From assembly GCA_038326775.1 (NCBI GenBank), contig JBBQKJ010000024.1:1-43304 (forward strand): a DNA stretch of 43,304 nucleotides. Direction: 5' to 3'. Position numbers and translations under genes: made by a program. Under the pieces are notes generated by a model, which saw nothing but the letters and a program-made list of their open reading frames with translations, had not been told where the DNA came from and did not search any database. Numbering within the stretch: the stretch's first letter is position 1; each line of letters starts with the position of its first letter. This document shows positions 17,875-26,617 of this stretch, piece after piece. The DNA comes from DYIU01 sp038326775 (GTDB lineage Bacteria > Actinomycetota > Geothermincolia > Fen-727 > Anoxymicrobiaceae).

Positions 17875-18621
17875 CTACCAGTTGGGCTTGATCTGGCCAC
17901 GGTTGGCGACCGCCCAGAGGAGCACCATGAACGGCGCGATGAACGCCGCGAACGCGGCAAGCGACACGATAAGCCGGAACCCGAAGACCTCCAACTGCTG
18001 GGCCCAGGCGAGGTTCTTGGTCAGCTTCTTGTTTCTTATCAGCAGGCGCCGGACCGTCGGGTCCTCTATCTTCTTGAGCCAGGCGGGGTCGGCCGCCTGG
18101 ACGAGCGTCATGTCGAAGACGACGCTGAAGAGAACGACCGCGGCGAAAACAGCGAGCAGGCCCAGCACGGGCACGTCGATGACATAGAAGCTCTTGAGGT
18201 TCCACGTCCACCAGTGGTTCGTCACCGCCACCGGCTCGATGAGGGCGTAGAAAACGACCGAAACCGCGCCCGCCACCGCCGCGCGCGCCCAGATGTTCCT
18301 GCGCGGCATAAGAGTCGAGGCGCTCAGGTAGGAAGTCGCCGAAACCATGTAGAACAGAAGTGCCGCGGCCAACGGCACCAGCCCGAGCCAGACGATGTAG
18401 CCGCCCAGCGGGTAAGTCTTGTAGTAGCTGTTAATGGAGTACCAGTAGAAGTTATTGACGCCGAAGGCGACGGCAACCGACTCGATCACCAGTGAGTACA
18501 TCACGGCCCCGACGAGAAATGCCCGGTTGCGGCTCTTGCCGAGCGCGCGTTTTCCGCCCTGGTAGAAAACCAGGAAAAGAACAAAAGTGGCAACCTCGAA
18601 AACGATAACGTTTGCTTTCAT
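17875..18621 (-). CDS. Polytopic membrane protein, possibly carotenoid-biosynthesis (DUF422/CruF) related
   Basis: The 248-residue protein has about seven hydrophobic helices. The motif IEPVAVTNHWWTW in the middle, followed by a hydrophobic helix, resembles the EP...WxW signature of DUF422/CruF-type carotenoid hydratase relatives, but overall similarity cannot be checked here. The ATG at 18621 overlaps the stop of the upstream gene as ATGA, so the two are translationally coupled. No other carotenoid genes are in the window, which argues against a confident pathway call. The function is best left open. Confidence 0.6.
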   Translation of the reverse strand: MKANVIVFEVATFVLFLVFYQGGKRALGKSRNRAFLVGAVMYSLVIESVAVAFGVNNFYWYSINSYYKTYPLGGYIVWLGLVPLAAALLFYMVSATSYLSASTLMPRRNIWARAAVAGAVSVVFYALIEPVAVTNHWWTWNLKSFYVIDVPVLGLLAVFAAVVLFSVVFDMTLVQAADPAWLKKIEDPTVRRLLIRNKKLTKNLAWAQQLEVFGFRLIVSLAAFAAFIAPFMVLLWAVANRGQIKPNW

Positions 18622-19322
18622 TTTGCCTTCCCCTCGAGGCGCGCCTTCCTGACGGGAAGGTAGAGGACCACGCAGAGCCCGATCAGTAGGACCAGCAGGT
18701 AGAGCTGGAACCCGCGCCCGCCGGCGCCGTTGGCCAGGTTGGCCAGGTTTCCGATGCCCTTCGTCTCCTCGCCGGGACCCGTGGGCTTCTTGGTCTTCTT
18801 GCCGTTCTCGGGGGCGGCCGGCGTAGTGCCCTGCTCCGTCGGCGGTTGCTGGAGGCCCTCCGGGCCGGGAGCCGGTTCGGCCGGCGTCGGGGCCGGGCTT
18901 TCAGGCTGCGCCTGCGCTATCAGGTCTCCGTCACCCGCGCCCAACGGCAGGCCCAAAGCCCGAGCGGGCGACGGGGCCCTGCCCTGGTTCGGTATCGGCG
19001 GCACGCCTTCCGGCAACTGCTGACCACCGGGCACCTGCTGGCCGCCTGGTATCTCCACCCCACCTGGTATCTGCTGGCCGCCTGGTATCTGCTGGCCGCC
19101 TGGTATCGCCGGCGCTTTTTCGGGAGGTTTTTCCAGGACGTTGCGCTTGATGGAGGCAAGGTTGCCGGACATCGTGCCCAGCACGAACAACGCGAGCACC
19201 AGCAGCATGGCCGTTATCATCGCGACCTGGATGCCCTTACGCCATGTCTTCCGGTTCGGTTCCTCGGCGAGGAGGTCCACGTAATGCTTGTAATGCTCGA
19301 GCTCGATCCGTTTGTTCGCCAA
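18618..19322 (-). CDS. Two-helix membrane protein with a Pro/Gly/Gln-rich repeat linker
   Basis: Starting at TTG 19322 (AAGGGGG 8 nt upstream), the 234-residue protein has a charged N-terminus (about 30 residues) and a first membrane helix at about 31-53. A long low-complexity region follows, beginning with six IPGG-type hexapeptides (IPGGQQ, IPGGVE, VPGGQQ) and going on as Pro/Ala/Glu-rich sequence. A second helix (FQLYLLVLLIGLCVVLYLP) lies near the C-terminus. The linker of about 150 residues would be outside the membrane. No family is recognised. It is the first gene of a two-gene operon with the membrane protein at 17875-18621. Confidence 0.65.
   Translation of the reverse strand: MANKRIELEHYKHYVDLLAEEPNRKTWRKGIQVAMITAMLLVLALFVLGTMSGNLASIKRNVLEKPPEKAPAIPGGQQIPGGQQIPGGVEIPGGQQVPGGQQLPEGVPPIPNQGRAPSPARALGLPLGAGDGDLIAQAQPESPAPTPAEPAPGPEGLQQPPTEQGTTPAAPENGKKTKKPTGPGEETKGIGNLANLANGAGGRGFQLYLLVLLIGLCVVLYLPVRKARLEGKAK
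19011..19106 (-). repeat. 18-bp tandem repeats encoding IPGGQQ units
   Basis: Near-identical 18-bp units (minus strand CAGCAGATACCAGGCGGC) encode successive IPGGQQ hexapeptides. Base-level identity between units points to recent slippage, so copy number probably varies between strains. Confidence 0.7.
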
Positions 19323-19347
19323 TAAATCAGCCCCCTTAAGCCAATGT

Positions 19348-19356
19348 ATTCTAACA
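19348..19356 (-). promoter_or_regulatory. Extended -10 promoter of the membrane operon
   Basis: TGTTAGAAT on the minus strand would start transcription near 19341, leaving about 19 nt of leader with the AAGGGGG ribosome site before TTG 19322. The same nine bases occur at 9580-9588. Confidence 0.45.
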
Positions 19357-19422
19357 CAGGGGAGAAAACGGTTGGCGAGCAACGATGGTTGCTTGACGCC
19401 CCGATTAAGCCATAACGTGGTA

Positions 19423-19480
19423 TTGACCTGGCGCCGGCGGCGCTGTTAGTATCTGAGACTGAGAAAACTCCTGAGGTTTT
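19423..19480 (+). promoter_or_regulatory. Promoter and candidate operator of the first TetR gene
   Basis: TTGACC (19423-19428), an 18-nt spacer and TAGTAT (19447-19452) form the promoter. Just downstream, AAAACTCCTGAGGTTTT (19464-19480) is a near palindrome (AAAA-CTC-CT-GAG-G-TTTT). Its position after the start site suits autorepression by the TetR protein. Confidence 0.5.
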
Positions 19481-19505
19481 TGCAGTTTTCAGGGCGGTAC
19501 CCTGC

Positions 19506-20147
19506 ATGGCTGAGACTACGAGAGAGAAGATAATGAACTCCGCGCGCGGCCTGTTCGGGACCCGCGGCCTTCGAGGCACTACCGTGGACGACATCGCCCA
19601 CCGTGCCGGAGTGAGCAAGCGGACCGTCTACGAGATATTCTCCTCTAAAGACGAGATCGCGCGTGAGATTGTCTTAGAGGCGCTGGCGCTCTTCGAGGAA
19701 AACATGCGCCGTATCATACAGTCCGGGGACGACCCGCTGGAGAAGCTCAGGCAGCTGTCTCGCTTCTACGCCGAGCCGCAGCTGAGCTCGAAGGCCCTCA
19801 TCGACCTCCAGCGCGACCTTCCCGAGCTCTGGGAGCGCGTGGAGCGCGTCGAGAACGGCATCCTCGAGGAGATGCACCAGGTCATCGACGAGGGCAAGGA
19901 CAGCGGGGTCTTCGGCACGGACATAAGCACGGACATTGTTATCGGGGCTCTTACCGGCGCGCTGCGGATGACCATGGCGCCGGAGTTCCTCCTGAATACC
20001 AGCCACTCGATCGAGGACGTGTCGTCCAGCCTGTTCGAGCTCATCACCCTTGGCATTTGCGTCAACTCGACCCGCCGCCTCGCCCGCTCGTCGGGCGTCC
20101 GGGCGCAAAGCGCAAGCGTTGTGAAGAGGAGCAAGGCGACCGGTTAG
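19506..20147 (+). CDS. TetR-family transcriptional regulator
   Basis: A 213-residue protein. The N-terminal helix-turn-helix reads TTVDDIAHRAGVSKRTVYEIFSSKDEI (roughly 25-52), the standard TetR recognition block. The remaining helical domain would bind a ligand, often an acyl-CoA in regulators beside beta-oxidation genes. The tail after about residue 190 is basic and probably disordered. It lies 59 nt upstream of the mutase small subunit and meaB on the same strand, so it likely controls this cluster and itself. ATG 19506 has only a weak AGGG upstream. Confidence 0.88.
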   Translation: MAETTREKIMNSARGLFGTRGLRGTTVDDIAHRAGVSKRTVYEIFSSKDEIAREIVLEALALFEENMRRIIQSGDDPLEKLRQLSRFYAEPQLSSKALIDLQRDLPELWERVERVENGILEEMHQVIDEGKDSGVFGTDISTDIVIGALTGALRMTMAPEFLLNTSHSIEDVSSSLFELITLGICVNSTRRLARSSGVRAQSASVVKRSKATG

Positions 20148-20206
20148 CGGGGGCGGGCTGTATCCGGGCAGGCAGGCGGGCTGGCTGGAACTCTCGGAGG
20201 GGTTTG

Positions 20207-20608
20207 ATGGAAAAGAAGATCCGGGTATTTCTCTGCAAGCCGGGCCTCGACGGCCACGACCGCGGCGTGCTCATCGTCGGGCAGGCGATGCGCGACGCCG
20301 GGATGGAGGTCATCTACTCCGGCCTCAAGCAGACATCCGAGAACCTGGTCGAGGCGGCCATCCAGGAGGACGTCGATATCCTTGGCATATCGATACTCTC
20401 CGGGGCGCACATGGCGCTCATACCCCGCATAACCGGGCTGCTTCGCGAGAGGGGAGCCGGAGACATCCTGGTGATGGCGGGTGGGGTGATCCCCAACGAC
20501 GACGCCGAGGTGCTGGTTGCGGAGCACGGCGTGGCCAGGGTCTTCGGGCCGGGCAGTGACACGCGTGACATCGTGGCTTTCATCAAGGAGCGGGTGGGCG
20601 GAAAGTGA
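20207..20608 (+). CDS. B12-binding small subunit of a split acyl-CoA mutase (locus 2)
   Basis: A 133-residue cobalamin-binding domain: canonical DGHDRG (DxHxxG lower-ligand motif) near residue 15, GISILSGAH and VMAGGVIPNDD. It closely parallels the small subunit at 2355-2756. It should partner the large subunit at 26618-28300, which lies 6 kb downstream in the same gene run rather than adjacent. ATG 20207 has GGAGGGG immediately upstream. It is followed after 19 nt by the mutase chaperone meaB, a common pairing. Confidence 0.92.
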   Translation: MEKKIRVFLCKPGLDGHDRGVLIVGQAMRDAGMEVIYSGLKQTSENLVEAAIQEDVDILGISILSGAHMALIPRITGLLRERGAGDILVMAGGVIPNDDAEVLVAEHGVARVFGPGSDTRDIVAFIKERVGGK

Positions 20609-20627
20609 CCGAGTGGAAGGAGTGCCA

Positions 20628-21596
20628 GTGAAGGAGTCTCCCGAAGGCCTCTATGAAAGGCTGCTCGAAGGTGACAGGCGCGCCGCCGCCCGTCTGATAA
20701 GCATGGTGGAAAACGGCGATCACGGCGCGCGCGATGTGTTGAAGATGTTGCACCGCCGGACGGGGCGCGCCCACATCGTCGGCCTCACGGGCTCTCCCGG
20801 CGCCGGCAAGAGCACGCTGGCCTGCGGGCTCGCAGGGAGGAGCCGCGCCGCGGGCAACACCGTGGGGATAATCTGTGTCGACCCCACCAGCCCTTTCACC
20901 GGAGGCGCTCTGCTCGGCGACAGGGTCCGCATGCAGGAGCTGGCCGGCGACCCCGACGTATTCATCCGCAGCATGGGAAGCCGCGGCGCGCTCGGCGGGC
21001 TCTCCGTGGCCACCAACGACGTGATAAACATACTCGACGCTTTCGGCAAAGACCTGGTCATCGTGGAGACCGTCGGCGCGGGGCAGGTGGAGATAGAGGT
21101 CGTAAAGTACGCCCACACCTGCGTCGTCGTGACCATGCCCGGCGCGGGCGACGAGATACAGGCGATAAAAGCGGGCATCCTCGAGATAGCGGACGTGTTC
21201 GTCGTCAACAAGGCCGACCGCGAGGGCGCCCAGCGCACCCTGGCGGACCTCGAGATGATGATCGAGACCAGGCCCCCGGGCGACGGCGCGGCGTGGAAGC
21301 CCCCCGTGGTGGCAACGGTGGCCTTGAATGGGGAGGGCATGGACGAGCTCGAAGACGCCATCGCCGGACACGCGGAATACCTGCGGTCGAGCGGGCTCCT
21401 CGAGGCGAAGACCGAGCAGCGCATGAAGGCCGAGCTGCTGGGGATACTGGACCTCATGGTTTTACGCGCCGCTGGAAAGGCGCTTGAGGACAGCGAGGGA
21501 AAGGAGCTGGTGAGGCGCATGGTCGCGCGAGAGCTTGACCCGCACAGCGCCGCGGAGGAGGTGGTGGCGTACCTGCTCAAGCGCGCGATCGGTTAG
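20628..21596 (+). CDS. meaB: MeaB/ArgK-type G3E GTPase, mutase chaperone
   Basis: MeaB proteins load adenosylcobalamin into B12-dependent acyl-CoA mutases and protect or reactivate them using GTP. The 322-residue protein has Walker A GSPGAGKST (55-63), the IICVDPTSPFTGGALLGDRVRM segment characteristic of ArgK/MeaB, VETVGAGQ (switch region) and NKAD (guanine specificity). The start is GTG 20628 with GGAAGGAG five nt upstream; the frame upstream of it overlaps the small subunit gene and is not used. This is the only meaB in the window, so it may serve both mutases. Confidence 0.93.
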   Translation: MKESPEGLYERLLEGDRRAAARLISMVENGDHGARDVLKMLHRRTGRAHIVGLTGSPGAGKSTLACGLAGRSRAAGNTVGIICVDPTSPFTGGALLGDRVRMQELAGDPDVFIRSMGSRGALGGLSVATNDVINILDAFGKDLVIVETVGAGQVEIEVVKYAHTCVVVTMPGAGDEIQAIKAGILEIADVFVVNKADREGAQRTLADLEMMIETRPPGDGAAWKPPVVATVALNGEGMDELEDAIAGHAEYLRSSGLLEAKTEQRMKAELLGILDLMVLRAAGKALEDSEGKELVRRMVARELDPHSAAEEVVAYLLKRAIG

Positions 21597-21616
21597 ATAT
21601 CGGCCTTGAGCATGGG

Positions 21617-21660
21617 GGCGGCCCCGCAAGGCCGCCGGGAACCGGGCTCGACGGGCCCGG
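21617..21660. promoter_or_regulatory. Two GC-rich hairpins between meaB and the first GlcE-like gene
   Basis: GGCGGCC (21617-21623) pairs with GGCCGCC (21630-21636), and CCGGGC (21642-21647) pairs with GCCCGG (21655-21660). With no U run they are more likely mRNA processing or stability elements than terminators. Confidence 0.35.
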
Positions 21661-21691
21661 CCGAAGAGGGCGAAACAAGTGAGGAGGGCAG

Positions 21692-23026
21692 ATGGCTAAA
21701 AGGAGCGGTACTAATCCAAAGCTGGCCCAGGCCCGGTTGCGGGAAATAATGGTCGACCCGCTGAGGTTCTCGACCGACGCGGACGACATCTCTTCGTACC
21801 TGGAGCCCGGGACGGCGGCCGGCGACATAGTCGCCGTTATCTTCCCGCGGAGCCAGAGGGACATCGAGCAGGCGCTCGAGGTGGCACGCAACTACAGGCT
21901 CGCCGTCTACACCCCCCAGCCGTGGGGAATCAAGGCTGGTCGGACCGGGTTCATAGTCGATTTCAAGTACATGGCCGACCTGAAAAGCCTTGATGAACGT
22001 TGTCTGTTCATGGAGGTGGAGCCGGGGGTCACCTGGGAACAGGTTATTCCCGAGCTCGCCGCGCGCGGCCTGAGGGTGGCGTTGCCGGCGGCCGCCCACT
22101 CCCCGTACGTGCTCGAGAACGTGCTGGAGCGCGGCGTGGTGCTGCCCGCCTGCAAGCACACCAACAGGCAGCTCGGCACGTTTCACGCGGTGCTGGCGGA
22201 CGGACGGGAGTACAGGAGCGGTTCCGACGCGCTGCCTACCTCGGTGACGCACTGGCGCGAGGACGGCGGCCCCAACATCAGCCGCGTTTTCAGCGGCTCG
22301 CGCAACTCGTTCGGGCTTCCCGTCCGCGCGTTCGTCTATCTCTATCCGGAGCCTGAAGACCGCAAAGTGGTGGTCCGTGGCTTCGCCAACCGCCAGGGGG
22401 CGTGCAGGCTCGCGCAACGCGCGGCGCGCATGGAGATAGGGACCGAGGTGGTAATCCTCAACAAGGCCAGGGCCAGGGATATCCTGGGCTCCGACACCGG
22501 GCTCGAACCGTGGTCGCTGGTGTTCGGCCTCGAGGGCTCGCCGAAGCTGGTGGCCTACCACGAGAAGAGGCTGGGAGAGCTCGCCGCCGAGCTGAAGCTC
22601 AAGCCCAAGTCCGCGGGGGCGAAGGTCGCCGGTGCGATGGGCGACGCCCTGGGCAGGCCCTGGTACGCCCCGTCGCTCTCGCTCGGTTTCTACACGAACT
22701 TCCGCAGGGTCGAGGAGCTGTCCAGGATGGTCGAGGGCGCGCTCAAGTCCTCGGGCAAGCTCGCCCAGATGCTCGTCCCGGTCAAGCGCGGAGCATCGGT
22801 GTACGTGCAGTACGAGGTGCAGGACACCTCCAACGGCGCCGGCAAGGCGCTCGAGAAGCTGCTGCCGAAGCTTGCGGACGCGGGGGCTTACTTCGATAAT
22901 CCCACAGGCTCGCTGGCCTCCCACATCTTGAAGAAGCAGCCGGCGTACAACAACCTTCTGAAGGACATCAAGAGGCTTATGGACCCCGATAATATTCTCA
23001 ACCCCGGACAGGTCGTGGAGGTGTAA
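21692..23026 (+). CDS. FAD-binding oxidoreductase subunit, GlcE-like (trio 1)
   Basis: A 444-residue PCMH/VAO-type flavoprotein. The FAD-binding half includes VIFPRSQRDIEQAL, the glycine-poor loop PQPWGIKAG, FMEVEPGVTWEQVIPEL and LADGREYRSG. The C-terminal DPDNILNPGQV is the family end signature. It forms a tight trio with an Fe-S protein (one nt gap) and a second, larger FAD protein, the same subunit make-up as glycolate oxidase GlcD-GlcF-GlcE. It is longer than E. coli GlcE, and the substrate is unknown. A paralogue in the same arrangement lies at 30727-32034. ATG 21692 follows GAGGAGGG. Confidence 0.82.
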   Translation: MAKRSGTNPKLAQARLREIMVDPLRFSTDADDISSYLEPGTAAGDIVAVIFPRSQRDIEQALEVARNYRLAVYTPQPWGIKAGRTGFIVDFKYMADLKSLDERCLFMEVEPGVTWEQVIPELAARGLRVALPAAAHSPYVLENVLERGVVLPACKHTNRQLGTFHAVLADGREYRSGSDALPTSVTHWREDGGPNISRVFSGSRNSFGLPVRAFVYLYPEPEDRKVVVRGFANRQGACRLAQRAARMEIGTEVVILNKARARDILGSDTGLEPWSLVFGLEGSPKLVAYHEKRLGELAAELKLKPKSAGAKVAGAMGDALGRPWYAPSLSLGFYTNFRRVEELSRMVEGALKSSGKLAQMLVPVKRGASVYVQYEVQDTSNGAGKALEKLLPKLADAGAYFDNPTGSLASHILKKQPAYNNLLKDIKRLMDPDNILNPGQVVEV

Positions 23027-23027
23027 C

Positions 23028-24230
23028 GTGTCAGAACTCACGAAAAACGAGCACGACCCACTGCTCCAGGTGCAGAAGGACGCCTACCGCTGCGGGAAGT
23101 GCATGCTCTGCAAGTGGATCGACCACAACGAGATAACCGATACCGAATTCATGGCCATATGCCCCTCCGGGGCGCGCTACCGCTACGAGGCCTATTACGC
23201 CTCGGGAAGGCAGGAGATAGCGCGGGGCATCCTCGAGGGCAAGCTCGAGTACAACGACCGCCTGATGCACGTCATGTTCACCTGTACCGAGTGCGGCGGC
23301 TGCCAGGTGCTGTGCTCCGACCAGGGCAACAAGAACCCGCTGAAGACCATCGTCGCCCTGCGCGAGAGGCTCTTCCGCGACGAGCTCGCGCCGCTGTCGG
23401 AACACGAGACCCTCATCAAGTCGATCGAGAACTACGAGAACCCCTGGCAGCAGCCGCGCGCCAGGCGCGACGCCTGGATGCGCAAGATGAAGCTGCCCGA
23501 CCCTCGCAAGGAGAAGGTGGACACGCTCTTCTTCGTGGGCTGCACCGCGGCCTACGACCCGGGCCTGCAGAAGATAGCCCGTGCCACCGCAGAGATACTC
23601 GAGAGTGCGGGGGTCTCCTTCGGGGTGCTGGGCTCCGACGAGCTGTGCTGCGGGAGCACGCTCCTTCGCATGGGCGACTACGGCGCCTACGAGAAGATGG
23701 CCGAGAAGAACATGGACCTGCTCAACAGCCTGGACGTCGAGCGCATCATCACCTCCTGCTCCGGGTGCAACTCGGTGCTGCGGGAGGAGTACGAGGAGCT
23801 CGGGGGGCTCAAGGCCGAGGTCACGCACTCGCTGGAGCTGGTCGACGAGCTCATCAAGTCCGGAGAGATAAAGCTCAAGAAAAAGATCAGCCGCAAGGTA
23901 ACCTACCACGACCCGTGTCACCTCGGGCGCTATACCGGCGTGTACGACGCGCCGCGGAGCATCCTCGAGGCTATCCCCGGGATCGAGCTGGTGGAGATGC
24001 CGCGCAACCGCGCGAACGCTTTCTGCTGCGGGGCGGGAGCGGGAGTGCGCACGGCCTATCCCGAGTTCGCGCGCTGGGTAGCCGGCGAGCGGGTGCGGGA
24101 GGCGGAGAGCACCGGCGCCGATACGCTGGTGACCGCCTGCCCGTTCTGCGAGCAGAACCTGGGCGAGGCCACCGGGAAGAAGATGGAGCTGCTCGACATA
24201 CTCGAGCTCGTCCGCGAGTCGATGGGATAG
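23028..24230 (+). CDS. 4Fe-4S/CCG-domain subunit, GlcF/HdrD-like (trio 1)
   Basis: A 400-residue electron-transfer protein. N-terminal ferredoxin-type clusters: C22xxC25xxC28 with C45 (ICPSG), and C86xxC89xxC92xxxC96 in CTECGGCQVLC. The C-terminal half has the paired cysteine-rich (CCG) motifs of HdrB/HdrD/GlcF: ELCCGSTLLRMG, SCSGCNSVL, YHDPCHLGRYTG, AFCCGAGAGVR and ACPFCEQN. It would take electrons from the two flavin subunits and pass them on to a quinone or to an HdrA-like partner. GTG 23028 lies one nt after the previous stop with GGAGG six nt upstream, indicating coupling. Confidence 0.88.
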   Translation: MSELTKNEHDPLLQVQKDAYRCGKCMLCKWIDHNEITDTEFMAICPSGARYRYEAYYASGRQEIARGILEGKLEYNDRLMHVMFTCTECGGCQVLCSDQGNKNPLKTIVALRERLFRDELAPLSEHETLIKSIENYENPWQQPRARRDAWMRKMKLPDPRKEKVDTLFFVGCTAAYDPGLQKIARATAEILESAGVSFGVLGSDELCCGSTLLRMGDYGAYEKMAEKNMDLLNSLDVERIITSCSGCNSVLREEYEELGGLKAEVTHSLELVDELIKSGEIKLKKKISRKVTYHDPCHLGRYTGVYDAPRSILEAIPGIELVEMPRNRANAFCCGAGAGVRTAYPEFARWVAGERVREAESTGADTLVTACPFCEQNLGEATGKKMELLDILELVRESMG

Positions 24231-24243
24231 GGGGTCGATAGGC

Positions 24244-25779
24244 ATGGCTTTAAAAGAGGTTGACCTTACAGCCAGGGAGCTCTACGTGGAGGTCCTGGGG
24301 AAACTCAAGAAGATAGTGGGGGATGAATGGGCGACCGACGACCCCATAATCCTCATCGGGTACTCGCGCGACCAGAGCCTCGAGACCGCGCACAAGCCGA
24401 ACATCGTGGCCCTGCCCGAGTCCACCGAGCAGGTGTCGAAGATATTGAAGGTCGCTTACGAGTACGGCGTCGCGGTGGTCCCGTGGTCCACCGGAGGCAA
24501 CACCGGCGGCGGGTGCATCCCGCAGCGCGGCGGCATCATCTGCGACATGAGGCGCATGGATGCCGTCCTCGAGATGGACGTCGAGGACATGTGGACTCGC
24601 ATACAGCCGGGGGCGACGTTCGGCCAGGTGTACGTCGAGGCGGAGAAGCTCGGCCTGCGAAACGCGGTGCCAAGCGCCCCGGCGTCGGTGAGCATGCTCG
24701 CCAACTACCTGGACAAGGGCGTCTTCCAGGTGTCCAACAAGTACGGCGTGGGGACCGACTCCATACTGGGGCTCGAGCTGGTCCTGCCGAACGGGGAGGT
24801 CATAAGGACCGGCTGCCTGTCCCAGGACAACTACGGCGGCATCTGCGTCGAGGGCCCCGGCCCCGATATCAGCGGCATTTTCCACGCCTCGATGGGGACG
24901 ATGGGCATCTGCACCGAGATGGTGGCGCAGCTGTACCCCCTGTTCGCCTTCGAGGACATAATCCCGGCGAAGTTCGACGAGGACGACCTGGAGGGCGTCG
25001 CGAACTTCCTGCGCGAGATGGCTCGCGAGGATTGCACGCTTGAGACGATCCTTTTCCAGGACGGATACCTGGCCATGGGCATCACCATGAACCAGGACGG
25101 GGCCGAGATTATCCGGCCGCAGTTGCCTCGACAGAACTGCATCGTCTATATAGGCGGAGAGACCGAGGAGGAGATGGAGATACGCCGCGGGCAGGCCCTG
25201 GGGGTCATAGAACGCACCGGCACGGAGCTTTCTCCAGACACGATGCTCGAACTCATGAAGAGCCTCATACCGTGGGAGCGCGTCTTCAAGATAATTCAGG
25301 TGACGCCCAGGGTGGAGAGGATGACCGGCTGCTTCGAGCTGTTCTGGTTCAACATTCCCATGGACCAGGCGCCGGACATGGCGCGCCAGTTCATGAAGCT
25401 CACCCGCAAGCACTTCGCCGACACGAACCCCGAGACGAGCGACAGGGCGTACCCGTACGAGGAGGCGACGTTCTACCTGCAGCCGCTGGAGTACGGGCGC
25501 AGCGGGATGCTGGAGATGGACGCTTACCCCAACCAGGGCGAGCCGGAGGGCGTGAAGCGCGGGCTTGCCATGGCGCGCGACGCCATCCCGTTCATCTGCG
25601 AGAGCGGCGGGCAGTTCGACCGGCCTTACGGCGGTGAGAACTCCGGGTTCGGCTGGGTGCAGACGCCGATGCTCGGGACGTACTTCGAGCTGCTGCGCGC
25701 CATCAAGCGCGAGATCGACCCGTACAACATAATGAACCCCGGCCGCCTCGGCATGAGCGCCGACCAGGCTGGAGTCTGA
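24244..25779 (+). CDS. FAD-linked oxidase, GlcD-like (trio 1)
   Basis: A 511-residue PCMH-type flavoprotein with FAD_binding_4 and a FAD-oxidase C-like end. Landmarks are IVALPESTEQVSKILKVA, VVPWSTGGNTGGGCIPQRGG (pyrophosphate loop), LEMDVEDMWTRIQPGATFGQ, VSNKYGVGTDSILGLELVLPNG, GPGPDISG and the final DPYNIMNPGRLG. Related enzymes oxidise 2-hydroxy acids (glycolate, lactate) or phenolic alcohols. Here it forms the large flavin subunit of the trio. The paralogue at 33253-34788 has exactly the same length. The substrate is unknown; neighbouring acyl-CoA genes suggest an organic-acid intermediate. Confidence 0.87.
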   Translation: MALKEVDLTARELYVEVLGKLKKIVGDEWATDDPIILIGYSRDQSLETAHKPNIVALPESTEQVSKILKVAYEYGVAVVPWSTGGNTGGGCIPQRGGIICDMRRMDAVLEMDVEDMWTRIQPGATFGQVYVEAEKLGLRNAVPSAPASVSMLANYLDKGVFQVSNKYGVGTDSILGLELVLPNGEVIRTGCLSQDNYGGICVEGPGPDISGIFHASMGTMGICTEMVAQLYPLFAFEDIIPAKFDEDDLEGVANFLREMAREDCTLETILFQDGYLAMGITMNQDGAEIIRPQLPRQNCIVYIGGETEEEMEIRRGQALGVIERTGTELSPDTMLELMKSLIPWERVFKIIQVTPRVERMTGCFELFWFNIPMDQAPDMARQFMKLTRKHFADTNPETSDRAYPYEEATFYLQPLEYGRSGMLEMDAYPNQGEPEGVKRGLAMARDAIPFICESGGQFDRPYGGENSGFGWVQTPMLGTYFELLRAIKREIDPYNIMNPGRLGMSADQAGV

Positions 25780-25802
25780 TGTTGCGGAAAGGATGACAGA
25801 TT

Positions 25803-26576
25803 ATGGAGAGCGTATGGACGCTGGAAAAGGAGGGGGCGGTCGCCGTCCTCACGTTGAACAGGCCCCCGCTAAACCTCGTCCTCTTCGAGAATATCGTGGA
25901 GATGGGCGAGAAGCTGGGAGCGCTTCGGGATGACCCCGAGGTGCGCGCCATAATACTCACCGGGACCGGCGGCTCGTTCATCGGCGGCGCGGACATAACG
26001 CAGTTCGAGGCCCTCGACCCGGTGACCGCCAGGTTCGGCCTGATGGCCGGTCAGCGGGTGTTGAGAGACATCGAGGAGATGGAGAAGCCTGTCATAGCCG
26101 CGATAAACGGGTTCGCCTTCGGCGGGGGCTGCGAGGTGGCTCTCGCCTGCGACCTGAGGATATGCTCGGAGGAGGCTCGTTTCGGTCAGCTCGAGATAAA
26201 CTACGGGGTGATGCCCGGCTGGGCCGGGACGCAGAGGCTGACGAAGATAGTGGGCCTGGGGCGCGCGAAGGACATGGTGCTCACCGGCCGCATCGTGGAG
26301 CCGCAGGAGGCGCTGATGATGGGCCTGGTGTCCCAGGTGGTGCCCGCCGAGGCGCTGATGGAAAAGGCGGGAAAGGTCGCGAAGATACTCGCGGCCAAGG
26401 CACCGGTGGCGATGGCTCTCGCCAAGGAGTTGGTCAACGCAGCCGCGGACTGCTCGATACCGCTGGGCGGCGCGTTCGAGGCTACCGCCTGCGCGATAAC
26501 CATGGGCACCGAGGACTGCCTGGAGGGCGTCAAATCCTTCATCGAAAAGCGCAAGCCCCAGTTCAAAGGCCGCTAA
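25803..26576 (+). CDS. Enoyl-CoA hydratase (crotonase family)
   Basis: Hydrates a trans-2-enoyl-CoA to 3-hydroxyacyl-CoA. The 257-residue protein keeps both catalytic glutamates, Glu111 in GGGCEVALACD and Glu131 in GQLEINYGVMPG. It also has the oxyanion-hole segment SFIGGADITQF and GTQRL. The residue before Glu131 is Leu rather than the usual Pro. With the downstream SDR it could form a hydration/oxidation pair of a beta-oxidation type. It lies 23 nt after the GlcD-like gene and 41 nt before the mutase, with a REP-like repeat in the latter gap. Confidence 0.92.
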   Translation: MESVWTLEKEGAVAVLTLNRPPLNLVLFENIVEMGEKLGALRDDPEVRAIILTGTGGSFIGGADITQFEALDPVTARFGLMAGQRVLRDIEEMEKPVIAAINGFAFGGGCEVALACDLRICSEEARFGQLEINYGVMPGWAGTQRLTKIVGLGRAKDMVLTGRIVEPQEALMMGLVSQVVPAEALMEKAGKVAKILAAKAPVAMALAKELVNAAADCSIPLGGAFEATACAITMGTEDCLEGVKSFIEKRKPQFKGR

Positions 26577-26580
26577 TAAA

Positions 26581-26599
26581 TGGGGTCAGGTCCGACCCA
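26581..26599. repeat. REP-like repeat, short copy between hydratase and mutase genes
   Basis: TGGGGTCAGGTCCGACCCA contains the core GGGGTCAGG with inverted GGGTC/GACCC arms. It sits directly after the hydratase stop. Confidence 0.6.
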
Positions 26600-26617
26600 C
26601 GGCATCAGGAGCAAGAG

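Noticed and set aside
26162..26617. Upstream extension of the locus-2 mutase frame into the hydratase gene
   Set aside because: It overlaps a well-supported gene and has no homology; ATG 26618 has a proper ribosome site.
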